From: Intrasporangium chromatireducens Q5-1
GTDB taxonomy: Bacteria; Actinomycetota; Actinomycetes; Actinomycetales; Dermatophilaceae
Assembly (NCBI RefSeq): GCF_000576575.1
Contig: NZ_AWQS01000005.1
Location: 1-61,021, forward strand
Length of the DNA stretch: 61,021 nt
Reading direction: 5' to 3'
Below are positions 1 to 8,137 of this stretch, piece after piece. The notes below the pieces were generated by a model that made no database searches, was not told the DNA's origin, and saw only the letters and a program-made list of their open reading frames with translations. Position numbers and translations under genes: made by a program. Each line of letters begins with the position of its first letter. The stretch's first letter is position 1.

Positions 1-2
1 TC

Positions 3-278
3 GTCGGCAAGCTGACCGCCGCCACGGCTGGGTGGGACGGCGGCTACGCGTGGCTCGCCCTCGCGCTGCTGGCCAACTCGGTCATCAGCCTCTTCTACTA
101 CCTGCGGTGGATCATGGTCCTCTACCGGCGCGGCGCCCCCGGCGGCAGTCCACACGCGCAGGCGCCAGCGGGGAGGACCTCGGTCACCGTGGCCGTCGTG
201 GCCAGCGCGCTCAGCCTCGCCCTCGGAGTGGGCGGCGGCCTCGTCTGGGGCGTCATCGAGTCGGCGATCGCAGTCTGA
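3..278 (+). CDS. nuoN: NADH-quinone oxidoreductase subunit N, C-terminal end (partial)
   Basis: Only the last 91 codons lie in the window; the gene begins upstream. The translation holds a membrane segment with the pattern WLALALLANSVISLFYYLRW, which matches the last conserved part of NuoN-type antiporter-like subunits of respiratory complex I (an aromatic YYLR motif after an NSVIS helix). A final hydrophobic helix follows (residues about 60-90 of the fragment) before TGA at 276-278. NuoN is a proton-pumping membrane subunit. A related antiporter-like subunit (Mrp or hydrogenase type) cannot be excluded from so short a piece. It converges on the minus-strand redoxin gene 54 bases away. Confidence 0.62.
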   Translation, partial: VGKLTAATAGWDGGYAWLALALLANSVISLFYYLRWIMVLYRRGAPGGSPHAQAPAGRTSVTVAVVASALSLALGVGGGLVWGVIESAIAV

Positions 279-332
279 GCGGGCCCGCGCTGCCGCGCGA
301 GCCGGCTTCCGGGGCAGCGATCCATCTGCTGC

Positions 333-944
333 TCAGAGCCGCTGCTTGACTTCCGTGAGCAGGTCGGTGGGGGGGAGCCACATGGACGGGTAGCTGCCGG
401 TCCACTTCTTGACGCCGTCCTTGTCGATGAGGACGAAGCTGTGCCCGGGCAGGCCGGCGTGCATCCCGGTGCCGAGCACGCCGTACGCCTTCGAGACCGT
501 GCCGTCGTCGAGGAGGTAAGGCGTGGTCACGCCGTACTGGCGCAGGTCGGGCAGGATCTGGTCCTTGCTGTTCATCACGATCGGCAGCACCGTGATGCCG
601 GCGGCCTTCACCGCCGGGTCCTGTTCGATCTGTGCCATCTGGACGGTGCACGAGCCGCAGCCCGCCCCCTCGTTGAAGAAGAGGACCACCGGCTGACCGC
701 GGAACTGCTCGAGCGACACGGTCTGGCCGCTGGTGCTGGGCAGGGTGAAGGTCGGTGCCTGGTCGGCGCCTGTGCTGCTTGTCGGGGCGCCCTGTAGCAG
801 CGCCAGGGTGACGAGCAGGCCGGCCACCACTACGCCTGCCGCGATGACGACGGCGCGCAGGCGTGAGCGGCGTTTCTTGGCCGCGGCCATCCGGTCCTGG
901 TGCTCAGCCCGGACCTTCGAGACGGGGCGGGTGTGGGTGCTCAT
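333..944 (-). CDS. Membrane-anchored peroxiredoxin/TlpA-like redoxin
   Basis: A 203-residue protein with a basic N-terminus, one membrane helix (about residues 30-50) and an extracytoplasmic thioredoxin-fold domain. The active site is GAGCGSC (Cys96, Cys99), a CxxC redox pair of the AhpC/TSA-redoxin type. The start at 944 was chosen over one 45 bases upstream because AGGAG lies just ahead of it and it overlaps the stop of the upstream ccdA-like gene by four bases (ATGA). It is the last gene of a glutaredoxin-CcdA-redoxin operon. The inferred role is to receive electrons from the CcdA-like protein and reduce extracytoplasmic disulfides or peroxides, as needed under copper stress. The exact substrate cannot be read from the sequence. 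Confidence 0.8.
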   Translation of the reverse strand: MSTHTRPVSKVRAEHQDRMAAAKKRRSRLRAVVIAAGVVVAGLLVTLALLQGAPTSSTGADQAPTFTLPSTSGQTVSLEQFRGQPVVLFFNEGAGCGSCTVQMAQIEQDPAVKAAGITVLPIVMNSKDQILPDLRQYGVTTPYLLDDGTVSKAYGVLGTGMHAGLPGHSFVLIDKDGVKKWTGSYPSMWLPPTDLLTEVKQRL

Positions 945-1891
945 CGGTGGCTCCTGGTGGACGTGGAACCGGTTGGCTCCGGGTGGCAATGCGGCTCGGT
1001 CTGGTCGGGTGCCGCGGTCGCGGACCTGTCAGCTGCCTTGCCGCGCAAGGTGGCCCAGATGAACAGGCTCGCCAGTGCGAGCAGGCCCAGACCGAGCACG
1101 GGGTCAGGGATGGGGTCGAGCACCGCAAGGACGGACTGCGCGACCGAGGTCAGGCTCCGCCCCAGCGCATCCTGGACCGCGCTGCCACCGGTCATGTTGG
1201 GCGAGCCGGCCAGGGAGATCACGCCGAGGCCCATCGCGGTGAAGGCGACGCCGACGGCGAGGTTGACGGTGTTGGTGTGGACCGTCCGGCGTCCGAGGCG
1301 GATGCGGAAGCTCTTGGCGCGCAGCCAGTTCCGGTCACGTAGGCCGGCGCCGTCCCAAATCAGGGCCATCACGAACAGGGGGATCACCATGCCGAAGACG
1401 AAGGCCAGGCCGAGTGCCACCGCTCCCACCGGTGAGCCGCTGAGGGCCGAGAGCGTCATGACTCCGGCGAGGACGGGTGCGCAGCAGCTCGAGGCGATGC
1501 CGGAGAACACGCCGAGGCTGAAGAAGGTGGCCGAGTCGGCTCTGGTCACGTCTGGTGAGCGCAGCATCGACGGCATCGACCACATCCGCCCGGAGACCGC
1601 GAAGAGTCCGATCGCGATCATGAGCAGCCCGCCACCCCAGTAGAGCGGCCCGTGGAACTTCGCGATCGCGCCGGCGAGCAGGTTCACCCCGAGGGTGATC
1701 GGGACCAGGACGAGGGCAAGCCCCGCTGTGAAGACGAAGGTGAGGGGCAGCAGACGCCACCGGCGGTTCTTCACGGCGGCCGCGAGGTAGCTCGGCGCCA
1801 GGAAGACGATGCAGCAGGGCGCGAAGAGTGCGACGGCCCCGGCGAAGAACGCGGCCAGGATGCTGCCGCCCTGGAGCAGCTGGCTGCCCAT
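941..1891 (-). CDS. CcdA/DsbD-like thiol-disulfide transmembrane transporter
   Basis: A 316-residue polytopic protein of the CcdA/DsbD beta-domain type, which carries electrons from cytoplasmic thioredoxin-like proteins across the membrane. Two helices carry cysteine pairs: APCCIVFLAP near residue 25 and SSCCAPVLAG near residue 135, the positions of the redox cysteines in CcdA proteins. The C-terminal 30 residues are hydrophilic and His/Ser/Thr-rich. Its start codon shares one base with the glutaredoxin-like stop codon, and its own stop overlaps the redoxin start, so the three genes are translationally coupled. It is distinct from the canonical ccdA at 59946, which sits in a cytochrome c biogenesis cluster, so this copy probably serves the neighbouring redoxin. 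Confidence 0.82.
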   Translation of the reverse strand: MGSQLLQGGSILAAFFAGAVALFAPCCIVFLAPSYLAAAVKNRRWRLLPLTFVFTAGLALVLVPITLGVNLLAGAIAKFHGPLYWGGGLLMIAIGLFAVSGRMWSMPSMLRSPDVTRADSATFFSLGVFSGIASSCCAPVLAGVMTLSALSGSPVGAVALGLAFVFGMVIPLFVMALIWDGAGLRDRNWLRAKSFRIRLGRRTVHTNTVNLAVGVAFTAMGLGVISLAGSPNMTGGSAVQDALGRSLTSVAQSVLAVLDPIPDPVLGLGLLALASLFIWATLRGKAADRSATAAPDQTEPHCHPEPTGSTSTRSHR

Positions 1892-2199
1892 CAGCCGACC
1901 TTCACGCCGCTCAGGTGGGCCTGCTCGAGGCGCCGAGCCAGCTTCCGGCGAGGCAGGCGCCCGGCGCTGAAGAAGTCGTCGTCAAGGGTGACGAGCGGGA
2001 ACAGGGCCGGGCGGTGCAGCTCGAGCAGGCGCCTCCCCTCGGGGCTGTCTGCCGCCAGCAGACGCAGCCGCAGCCGGCCCTCCGCCTCAAGCGCGGTCAG
2101 GGCCACGATCGCCTCGCCGCAGAGATGGCAGCTCTCCGTGTGCACGAGGGTGACGGTCGGTGCAGTTGGGCAGCTGCCCGGCGACCAGGCGTGATTCAT
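1891..2199 (-). CDS. Glutaredoxin/thioredoxin-like small redox protein
   Basis: A 102-residue cytoplasmic protein of the glutaredoxin-like (DUF836) type. The redox motif HTESCHLC (Cys24, Cys27) follows the first beta strand. The rest fits a short thioredoxin fold, ending FPLVTLDDDFFSAGRL with the cis-Pro region. It is the first gene of the operon with the CcdA-like and redoxin genes and is the likely cytoplasmic electron donor. The reading frame is open further upstream, but conservation begins near this ATG. A CopR-like direct repeat lies 35 bases upstream (2234-2253). The Shine-Dalgarno is weak, so the exact start is the least certain point. Confidence 0.72.
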   Translation of the reverse strand: MNHAWSPGSCPTAPTVTLVHTESCHLCGEAIVALTALEAEGRLRLRLLAADSPEGRRLLELHRPALFPLVTLDDDFFSAGRLPRRKLARRLEQAHLSGVKVG

Positions 2200-2233
2200 G
2201 GGTTCACCGTTGCGCCAGCCCCGGAAGGAACGG

Positions 2234-2253
2234 GCAAGTTCCGATGAAGATTC
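2234..2253 (+). promoter_or_regulatory. CopR-like direct-repeat box, site 1
   Basis: GCAAGTTCC-GA-TGAAGATTC: two 9-base half sites with an 11-base period. The second half matches the consensus well, the first keeps only AAG.TTC. The TGAAG strand is opposite to the coding strand of the downstream target (glutaredoxin-CcdA-redoxin operon, start 2199), as at the other sites in this window. Confidence 0.5.
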
Positions 2254-2477
2254 GATGTAGATCGACGTTCCGCAGGGGAGCCGCCGCCCCCAAGGAGGGT
2301 CCCCATTGGTCTTCGCCGCTGCTAGCGAAGGCCTCCATGCCATCAGCGCGCCCTGAAGACATCTGGAGGACGAGACTCGCCCGGGCGAGAAACCGGTGAT
2401 GAAAACGCGGAGGCAAGCCTCGCCCCTGCATACGCGGGACCGGAACCGCCCTGCTTGCGTAGGGGGCCGCTGGCGCC

Positions 2478-2624
2478 GACTGTGCCGACGATGTCCTGCT
2501 GCGTCAGATGGAGAAGCTTCCCGTGGAGTTCGACGCGGACCATGACGGCGAGTGGATGGGCCACTGAACCAACATCTACCATGCCGAGGCGGGCCAGATG
2601 GCCGCCCTGACCTACGGTGAATGA
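2478..2624 (+). pseudogene. Remnant of a multicopper oxidase C-terminus
   Basis: In the frame ending at TGA 2622-2624 the translation includes DDVLLRQ, LPVEFDADHDGEWMGH, then a stop at 2565-2567, then TNIYHAEAGQMAALTYGE. This parallels the C-terminus of the intact multicopper oxidase at 42180-43673, which reads IPVELQADNVGNWAAHCHNI followed by YHAEAGMMVELKYQR. The type 1 copper cysteine codon (HCxN) is replaced by TGA. Nothing recognisable of the rest of the enzyme lies upstream, so the gene is both truncated and interrupted. It ends eight bases before the ATG of the following lipoprotein, which suggests the two once formed an operon. Confidence 0.75.
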
Positions 2625-2629
2625 GGACC

Positions 2630-3487
2630 ATGCCGAACCGACGAACTCTCCTGATCGCCGCCAGCGTGGCGAGCGTGGCGCTGCTCACAGCGTGCTCGTC
2701 CACCTCCGGCCCCGCCACGGGCGCCGCTGCGGGGACCTACGCAGGGACGAACCAGGCGATTACCCATGTGCACGGCGTGGCTCGAGACGCCACGACCGGC
2801 CAGGTTGTCATCGCGACCCACGAGGGCGCCTTCCTGCGCGACTCCGGCGAATGGGTGGCGCGCGGACCCGTGGTCGACCTGATGGGCTTCACGATCGCTG
2901 CCGACGGGACCTGGCTCGCCTCGGGCCACCCCGGCATCAACGTCGACCTGCCGCAACCGGTTGGCCTCATCTCGTCCACCGACCAGGGCCGCACCTGGAC
3001 CGTTGAGTCCCGCGGGGGGCAGAGCGACTTCCACGCCTTGGCCACCGGCCGCGGGCTGGTCGTCGGCTTTGACGGCGCCCTGCGGACGACCAGCGATCGC
3101 CGCACCTGGGCGGACCGCGCGATCCCCGCCCCCGCACACAGCCTCGGTGTCTCCCCGAAGTCCGGGACCGTCCTTGCCACCACGGAGAAGGGGCTGCTGC
3201 GTTCCACCGACGGTGGCCAGAACTGGACCACTCTCGCCCCACCTGGTCTCGTGGCCCTCGTCGCCTGGGCCGATGACCAGACGATCGTCGGCGCCACCGT
3301 GGAGGGAGTGATCGTCACCAGCGTGGACGGCGGGAAGTCCTGGAAGGCGGGCACTACCGCGGTCCCCGAGGTCAGCGCCCTGTCCGCGAGCCGGCTCCCA
3401 TCGGGACAGATCGAGATCTTGATCGTGTCCGGAACCTCCGTGCTCGTCAGCACCGACGGTGGAAGCACCACCACCCGGCTGAGTTGA
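2630..3487 (+). CDS. Beta-propeller lipoprotein (F510_1955-type, BNR/Asp-box repeats)
   Basis: A 285-residue exported lipoprotein: an N-terminal basic-hydrophobic signal with lipobox LLTAC (Cys22), then repeated Asp-box motifs of the S-x-D-x-G-x-x-W type (STDQGRTW, STDGGQNW, SVDGGKSW, STDGGS), typical of sialidase-like beta-propellers. The segment HVHGVARD near residue 45 and ATHEGAFL resemble proteins annotated as F510_1955 family glycosylhydrolase. No catalytic glycosidase residues can be verified, so enzymatic activity is doubtful. Such proteins often lie beside copper genes in actinomycetes. The start at 2630 is preferred to 2621 because GAGG stands seven bases ahead. A decayed multicopper oxidase lies immediately upstream. 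Confidence 0.7.
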   Translation: MPNRRTLLIAASVASVALLTACSSTSGPATGAAAGTYAGTNQAITHVHGVARDATTGQVVIATHEGAFLRDSGEWVARGPVVDLMGFTIAADGTWLASGHPGINVDLPQPVGLISSTDQGRTWTVESRGGQSDFHALATGRGLVVGFDGALRTTSDRRTWADRAIPAPAHSLGVSPKSGTVLATTEKGLLRSTDGGQNWTTLAPPGLVALVAWADDQTIVGATVEGVIVTSVDGGKSWKAGTTAVPEVSALSASRLPSGQIEILIVSGTSVLVSTDGGSTTTRLS

Positions 3488-3928
3488 TGGTTTGCCCTCG
3501 GACCTGGGGCAGCAAGGGTACGAATCGATCGCTCGGCGACTCGTTCAGCATCCAAAAGAGGCGGTATGCCGCTGGGCCGAGTCAGCCGCCCATCCTTAGC
3601 TTCATAGATGGTGCGCAGGTCAGGTTCAGCAAACCTTGTCGAGGGCCGCATCCTCCGGTACACCGCCGATCCACTTCCGGAATCCCTCCGATGAGCTGGC
3701 TGCCCGGTCAAGCGAACCCATCGTGGGGGCGGCTGTACCGTGACGAGCACCAACGAGCGAGCGAGCCGCCCCCGGCCGTCCAACCTTCCCGGCGAGCTCG
3801 TACCTGCCGGGCAAGACAGGCTCTCTCAGGCTGAGCGTGTTGTGCACTGGTCGTCACGGGGTAGGGGTGTCGGGGGCGCGTCCCTCCCGTGGAGCCGTCC
3901 ACGGGCGTGCCCGTCGGAGGTGATCATC
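3488..3928. other. Intergenic stretch, no supported gene
   Basis: 441 bases between the propeller lipoprotein and the copper-storage gene. I see no conserved protein in any frame, no RNA gene and no clear terminator or CopR-like box. The last bases hold the strong ribosome site (CGGAGG) of the next gene. Confidence 0.5.
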
Positions 3929-4339
3929 ATGCATACGACGGTCGAAGCGATGCTGGAGGCGTATCCAAGGGACCTCGGCGACGTCGACCGGGCGCGGTTC
4001 ACCACCTGCATCCAGGCCTGCTTCGAGTGCGCGCAGGCCTGCACCGCGTGCGCCGATGCCTGCCTGAGCGAAGAGATGGTGACCGAACTCGTGACCTGCA
4101 TCCGCACGAATCTCGACTGCGCCGATCTCTGCGCGAGCACGGGAGCGGTCCTGTCGAGGCACACCGGCTACGACGCCAACCTCACCCGCGCGGTCCTCGA
4201 GGCCTGTGCCCAAGCGTGCAAGGCCTGCCGCGACGAGTGTGAGCGCCACGCAGGAATGCACGAGCACTGCCGCGTCTGCGCGGAGTCGTGTCGTCGCTGT
4301 GAGCAGGCCTGCCGTGACCTGCTCGGAGCCTTGGGCTGA
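3929..4339 (+). CDS. Four-helix-bundle copper-storage protein (Csp/DUF326-like)
   Basis: A 136-residue cytoplasmic protein with 18 cysteines arranged in C-x2/3-C rows along predicted amphipathic helices (for example CIQACFECAQACTACADAC from about residue 27 and CRVCAESCRRCEQAC near the end). This is the pattern of Csp3-type copper-storage proteins, which pack Cu(I) inside a four-helix bundle. No signal peptide is present, consistent with the cytosolic Csp3 group. The start at 3929 follows a perfect GGAGG ribosome site; a longer reading frame upstream lacks one. It lies 10 bases ahead of a DUF305 gene and probably shares its transcript. Metal specificity is inferred from family and context. 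Confidence 0.85.
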   Translation: MHTTVEAMLEAYPRDLGDVDRARFTTCIQACFECAQACTACADACLSEEMVTELVTCIRTNLDCADLCASTGAVLSRHTGYDANLTRAVLEACAQACKACRDECERHAGMHEHCRVCAESCRRCEQACRDLLGALG

Positions 4340-4349
4340 GGAGGCAGGG

Positions 4350-4943
4350 ATGATTCTGCGAAGCATGCGCACACGTCTGTCGCTGCTGGCCGCGGTGCTC
4401 ACGGGGGTGCTGTCGCTCTCGCTGGGGCTGGTCTCGCCGGCACAGGCGTCCGAACCGGCCAGCGATCCACATGCCGCTGCCTTCGAGGTCGACTTCCTGA
4501 CCGGGATGATCGACCACCACGAGATGGCGGTCATGATGGCGCAGCCCTGCCTCGACAAGGCTGTCCACGAAGAGCTGGCCTCGATGTGCCAGTCGATCAT
4601 CACGTCCCAGTCTGCGCAGATCGAGATGATGCAAGGCTGGCTTCAGGACTGGTACGGCACCAGTCACGAGCCGACGATGACCAAGGGGCAGATGCGCTCC
4701 ATGGCACGCCTTGATCGGCTGACCGGCGCCGCCTACGAGATCGCCTTCATGCGCTCGATGATCCGTCACCACTGGGGCGCGGTTCGGGAGGCGAGCCGCT
4801 GCTTGGCCCGGGCGGAACACCCCGAGCTGCTTGCACTGTGCGGTCGGATCGAGCGGGCCCAGCTCGTCGAGATCGCGACGATGCAGCGCTGGCTGGCGCA
4901 GTGGTACGACGCCGCCGGCGGGCGCCCCGCCCGAACAGCCTGA
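4350..4943 (+). CDS. Secreted DUF305 protein
   Basis: A 197-residue protein with an N-terminal signal peptide (hydrophobic stretch about residues 10-30, ending SPAQASE) and two DUF305 half-repeats, each centred on a double histidine: MIDHHEMAVMM near residue 55 and MIRHHWGAVREA near residue 137. DUF305 proteins form ferritin-like four-helix bundles, and their His/Met-rich helices are associated with copper handling outside the cytoplasm. It lacks a lipobox, unlike the copy at 10886. Cysteines follow each HH motif (PCLDK, MCQS, RCLAR, LCGR), which is notable. It is likely co-transcribed with the copper-storage gene upstream; a hairpin at 4967-5008 follows. Confidence 0.8.
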   Translation: MILRSMRTRLSLLAAVLTGVLSLSLGLVSPAQASEPASDPHAAAFEVDFLTGMIDHHEMAVMMAQPCLDKAVHEELASMCQSIITSQSAQIEMMQGWLQDWYGTSHEPTMTKGQMRSMARLDRLTGAAYEIAFMRSMIRHHWGAVREASRCLARAEHPELLALCGRIERAQLVEIATMQRWLAQWYDAAGGRPARTA

Positions 4944-4966
4944 CCCGATTCACAGCGCAGCAGCTC

Positions 4967-5008
4967 TATGCCGCTGGGCTGGCTCACCGGGCCGGCGCCA
5001 GCGGCATA
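4967..5008 (+). terminator. Hairpin after the Csp-DUF305 operon
   Basis: TATGCCGCTGG (4967-4977) pairs perfectly with CCAGCGGCATA (4998-5008) across a 20-base GC-rich loop that can pair further. It begins 24 bases after the DUF305 stop. There is no clear U-tract, so the terminator role is inferred from position. Confidence 0.5.
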
Positions 5009-5237
5009 CGCGCGGGCTGGGCGCATCGCCGCGGCTTCAGGCATCTTGACGGCTCGTTCGTCATTCCCTGAACGGGACCATCCAGAGTGACTGCTGGTTA
5101 TGGCTCATCTGGTTGGCCTGTGGCCCGATGAGGAGTGACTGATAGAGGAAGCCCGCGGTACCGGAGCGACGAGGGCGGCCGGCGGCAGTCGCCGGCTGGC
5201 GGCGGTGGCCGTCGCGCCGGCGGGAGCCGGCTTGGCT

Positions 5238-6224
5238 ACGGGTCGCCAGTGAGGCCGGCGGAGCCTCACCGCGATCGACGCGGGCACGCACCGGATCTCG
5301 ACGACGGTCACCGGCATCTAAGGACCGCACAATGTACAGGTCTCCCAGAACGGACGCGCCGTGTGGGCCGTGGAGCGGCCATGATTCGATGGCCGTCATG
5401 ATCGACTCCGCGTCGTTGGCGCCTCATCGGTTCATCCCGACCGGCGAGTCACCAGCGCATGTGGTCGTGTCCCCCAACGGGCGCACGACCTATACGAGCA
5501 ACGGTGCCGATGGCACGGTGTCGGCCATCGACGTCGCCACGATGAGGACCGTCGCGACGATCCCGGTGGGGGCCAGAGCCCACGGGCTGCGACCCAGCCC
5601 GGACGGCCGGTGGGTCTACGTCGCAAACATGGGCGGCTCGAGCGTGAGCGTGATCGACACCGCCAGCCGGAAGGTGGCGGAGGTCGAGGTCGGCAAGGGC
5701 CCGGGACAGGTCGCATTCTCGCCGGACGGGAGATTCATCTATGCCTCGCTGAGCGGCGCCGCAGCCGTGGCCAAGGTCGAGGTCTCGACCCGCCGGCTGG
5801 TCGGCACCACGCCCGTCGGGCAGTCCCGATCCAGACCTATGTCAGCCCCGACAACCGGTACCTGTTGGTCGCCAAGCAGGGAATCCACAACCGACCAGGG
5901 ACGACGGTCTCGGTGATCGACACCGAACGGTTCGCCGTGGCCGCGACCGTCGAGACAGGCAAGGGCGCGCATGGCATCGTGATCGACCCGTCCAGCCGGC
6001 ACGCCTATGTCACGAACCCCTACGGCGACGACGTCGCGGTGCTGGATCTGCAGGAGCTGCGCGTGGTCGCGCGGGTCCGCGTGGGGGACAAGCCGAACGG
6101 GGTCAGCTTCTCACCGGTGCTCGTGCGCCAGCAGCCGCCAGTCGCGATCAAGGCCCCGGAAGGAGTCGGCGGTCACGACGCGTCGCCCGGCGGTGGCGAC
6201 ACCCACGGTGGCAATGGGCCCTGA
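5238..6224 (+). pseudogene. Broken YVTN-type beta-propeller gene
   Basis: Propeller blades of the 40-residue YVTN family (blades with SPDGRWVYVANMGGSSVSVIDT) run through several frames. A first piece (about 5266-5319) reads TAIDAGTHRISTTVTGI and stops at TAA; the same frame resumes with HNVQVSQNGRAVWAVE. The longest piece starts at 5391 and continues to about 5820. There the frame shifts and the propeller resumes as PIQTYVSPDNRYLLVAKQ and runs to TGA at 6222-6224, with a His/Gly-rich tail. At least one stop and two frameshifts separate pieces that align as one protein, probably secreted. Such propellers occur beside copper and cytochrome genes. Real decay and sequence error cannot be told apart here. 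Confidence 0.7.
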
Positions 6225-6954
6225 TCCCGGCCCCGCTGACGACGAGGCCAGAGACGTCAGAGTCACCGCCCGCCTCATGACGGCCGGGCGGTTCGGGATG
6301 ACTGTCCTCGTCGTGCTGCTGCTCGCCACCTTCGCGGCGTTCTCACTGGGCGGCGCCGTGGTGTCGACGCTTGAAGGAACGCTGGGCGCGCTGGGGGCGT
6401 GGGGGCCGGCGGTGTTCGTGTTGAGCTTCACGGTGCTTGCCGCCCTCGGGGTGCCCCGGGCGGCGTTGACCGTGATGGGTGCGCTGCTCTTCGGTCCTTT
6501 GCCGGGCGCGGTCATGGCGTGGCTCGCCTCCTTGCTCGCGGCCCTCCTCGCCTTCGTGGCCGGTCGGCGGCTTCTCCCACCTCCAGGGCCATGGCTGGGT
6601 TCCGTGTCGTCGAGACGAGCCGAGGCCGTCTCGCGCCGCCTCGCTGCCTTGCGGCTCACCGCGGACGTCGGGTCGGGCTGGATGGTCCTGGTCGCGCGCC
6701 TCTCACCGGTCCCGTTCTGGCTGGTCAGCTGGGGGGCCGGCGCGCTTCGGGTCCCCTGGGCCGCCTACGCCGCAGGTTCGGCGCTCGGTCTGGTGCCCAG
6801 CGCGATCGGCTATGCCGCAGCGGGTTGGTACGGGGCGGACCTGGCCACCTCCGGGTGGCTCGGCTGGTTGGGCCTGGCCGCAGCGGCAGCCGTGGCAGCG
6901 GCCGTCCAGATCCGGGGACGATCGCGTCACCGGCAAGCGGGCCACGTCCTCTGA
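6214..6954 (+). CDS. VTT (SNARE-associated/TVP38-like) membrane protein
   Basis: A 246-residue polytopic membrane protein of the DedA/TVP38-TMEM64 (VTT) superfamily. Hydrophobic helices lie at about residues 28-50, 62-82 and 90-125. The characteristic re-entrant region ends in RLSPVPFWLVSWGAGALRVPW near residue 170, equivalent to the family motif F-x-R-x3-P-x-P. C-terminal helices and a basic tail follow. Function is probably lipid or small-molecule flipping, or selenite/metal-related transport; substrate is unknown. Its start overlaps the end of the broken propeller gene. The ribosome site is poor, and an internal ATG at 6277 is an alternative start. Confidence 0.65.
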   Translation: MGPDPGPADDEARDVRVTARLMTAGRFGMTVLVVLLLATFAAFSLGGAVVSTLEGTLGALGAWGPAVFVLSFTVLAALGVPRAALTVMGALLFGPLPGAVMAWLASLLAALLAFVAGRRLLPPPGPWLGSVSSRRAEAVSRRLAALRLTADVGSGWMVLVARLSPVPFWLVSWGAGALRVPWAAYAAGSALGLVPSAIGYAAAGWYGADLATSGWLGWLGLAAAAAVAAAVQIRGRSRHRQAGHVL

Positions 6955-6991
6955 CAGGCCCCGCCTCCGACCAAGCGGTGACTTGGCACCG

Positions 6992-7021
6992 TTGCAGATG
7001 CGACACGTTCGCATCTAGGGT
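6992..7021 (+). promoter_or_regulatory. Promoter of the Ni/Co permease with palindromic operator in the spacer
   Basis: A -35-like TTGCAG (6992-6997) and a -10-like TAGGGT (7016-7021) are separated by 18 bases. That spacer holds almost all of a perfect inverted repeat, GATGCGA (6997-7003)-CACGT-TCGCATC (7009-7015). The GTG start of the permease is only seven bases after the -10, so the transcript would be leaderless. A repressor or MerR-type activator bound here would control the promoter. The regulator is not encoded next to it; metal response is inferred from the target gene. Confidence 0.65.
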
Positions 7022-7027
7022 GCTCCG

Positions 7028-8137
7028 GTGAACACCACGCAGCCGGGACGCGCCGGGCTTGATTCACGTCCCGGCAGCGCGTTTGGTGCCGAGAACCGCC
7101 GCTCCCTCGTCTGGATGGGTCTATTCATCGCCTGCCTGCACCTGCTCGGGTGGGGTTTGCTCGTCTGGGTCATCGTGCCGCAGCAGTATCGGATCGGCGG
7201 GCAGCTGTTCGGAGTGGGCCTAGGACTGACCGCATACACCCTCGGCATGCGCCATGCCTTCGACGCGGACCACATCGCTGCGATCGACAACACGACGCGC
7301 AAGCTGATCGGCGACGGCCGCCGACCCACGAGTGTCGGCTTCTGGTTTAGCCTGGGGCACTCCTCGGTCGTCTTCATCATGGTCATGCTGCTGGCCTTCG
7401 GCATCCGTGCCATGACCGGTGCCATCCGGGACGAGAACTCGACCCTGCAGTCGGTCACCGGGGTGTGGGGCACCTTGATCTCGGGGCTCTTCCTGATCCT
7501 CATCGGCGCCATCAACCTCGGGGCGCTCGCGGGCATCCTCAAGGTGTACAAGCGAATGCGCGCCGGTCACTACGACGAGGCCGAGCTCGAGCGGCAGCTC
7601 GACAGCCGCGGTTTCCTCAACCGACTGCTCGGGCGCGTGACCCGCACCGTGCGCAAGCCTTGGCACATGTACCCGATCGGCTTCCTGTTCGGACTCGGGT
7701 TCGACACCGTGACCGAGGTTGGTCTGCTCGTCGTGGCCGGTGGCGCGGCCGCCACGAACCTGCCGTGGTACGCCGTCCTGACGCTGCCCGTGCTCTTCGC
7801 CGCCGGCATGTCGCTGCTCGACACCATCGACGGGGCGTTCATGAACCTGGCCTATGGCTGGGCCTTCACACGCCCGGTGCGCAAGATCTTCTACAACCTC
7901 ACGGTCACGGCGCTCTCGGTGGCCGTCGCCCTCGTGGTCGGCGTGATCGAGCTGACCTCGATCCTGACGGACAAGTTGGGGCTCGCCACTGGTCCCATCG
8001 CCTGGGTGGGCCGGATCGACCTGGGCGAGGTCGGCTTCTGGATCGTCGGACTGTTCCTCCTGACCTGGCTCGGCGCCCTCGCGGTCTGGCGCTTCCGGCG
8101 CATCGAGGAGCGGTGGGGCAGCGCGCTGTCCGAGTGA
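7028..8137 (+). CDS. HoxN/NixA-type nickel/cobalt permease
   Basis: A 369-residue membrane protein of the NiCoT family. The signature RHAFDADHIAAIDNTTR in the second helix (residues about 76-92) contains the H-x4-D-H metal-recognition motif, and GFWFSLGHSSVVF is the second family signature. Eight hydrophobic helices can be seen; a long hydrophilic loop (residues about 175-215) separates the two halves. It imports Ni2+ or Co2+ by secondary transport; which one is not decided by sequence. The GTG start at 7028 has no ribosome site and lies seven bases after a -10-like element, consistent with a leaderless mRNA. No urease or hydrogenase genes lie nearby. Confidence 0.88.
   Translation: MNTTQPGRAGLDSRPGSAFGAENRRSLVWMGLFIACLHLLGWGLLVWVIVPQQYRIGGQLFGVGLGLTAYTLGMRHAFDADHIAAIDNTTRKLIGDGRRPTSVGFWFSLGHSSVVFIMVMLLAFGIRAMTGAIRDENSTLQSVTGVWGTLISGLFLILIGAINLGALAGILKVYKRMRAGHYDEAELERQLDSRGFLNRLLGRVTRTVRKPWHMYPIGFLFGLGFDTVTEVGLLVVAGGAAATNLPWYAVLTLPVLFAAGMSLLDTIDGAFMNLAYGWAFTRPVRKIFYNLTVTALSVAVALVVGVIELTSILTDKLGLATGPIAWVGRIDLGEVGFWIVGLFLLTWLGALAVWRFRRIEERWGSALSE

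Noticed and set aside
3626-3847. Minus-strand frame of 73 codons in the gap before the copper-storage gene
   Set aside because: No ribosome site, no recognised domain and no support from context; could be debris but cannot be shown.
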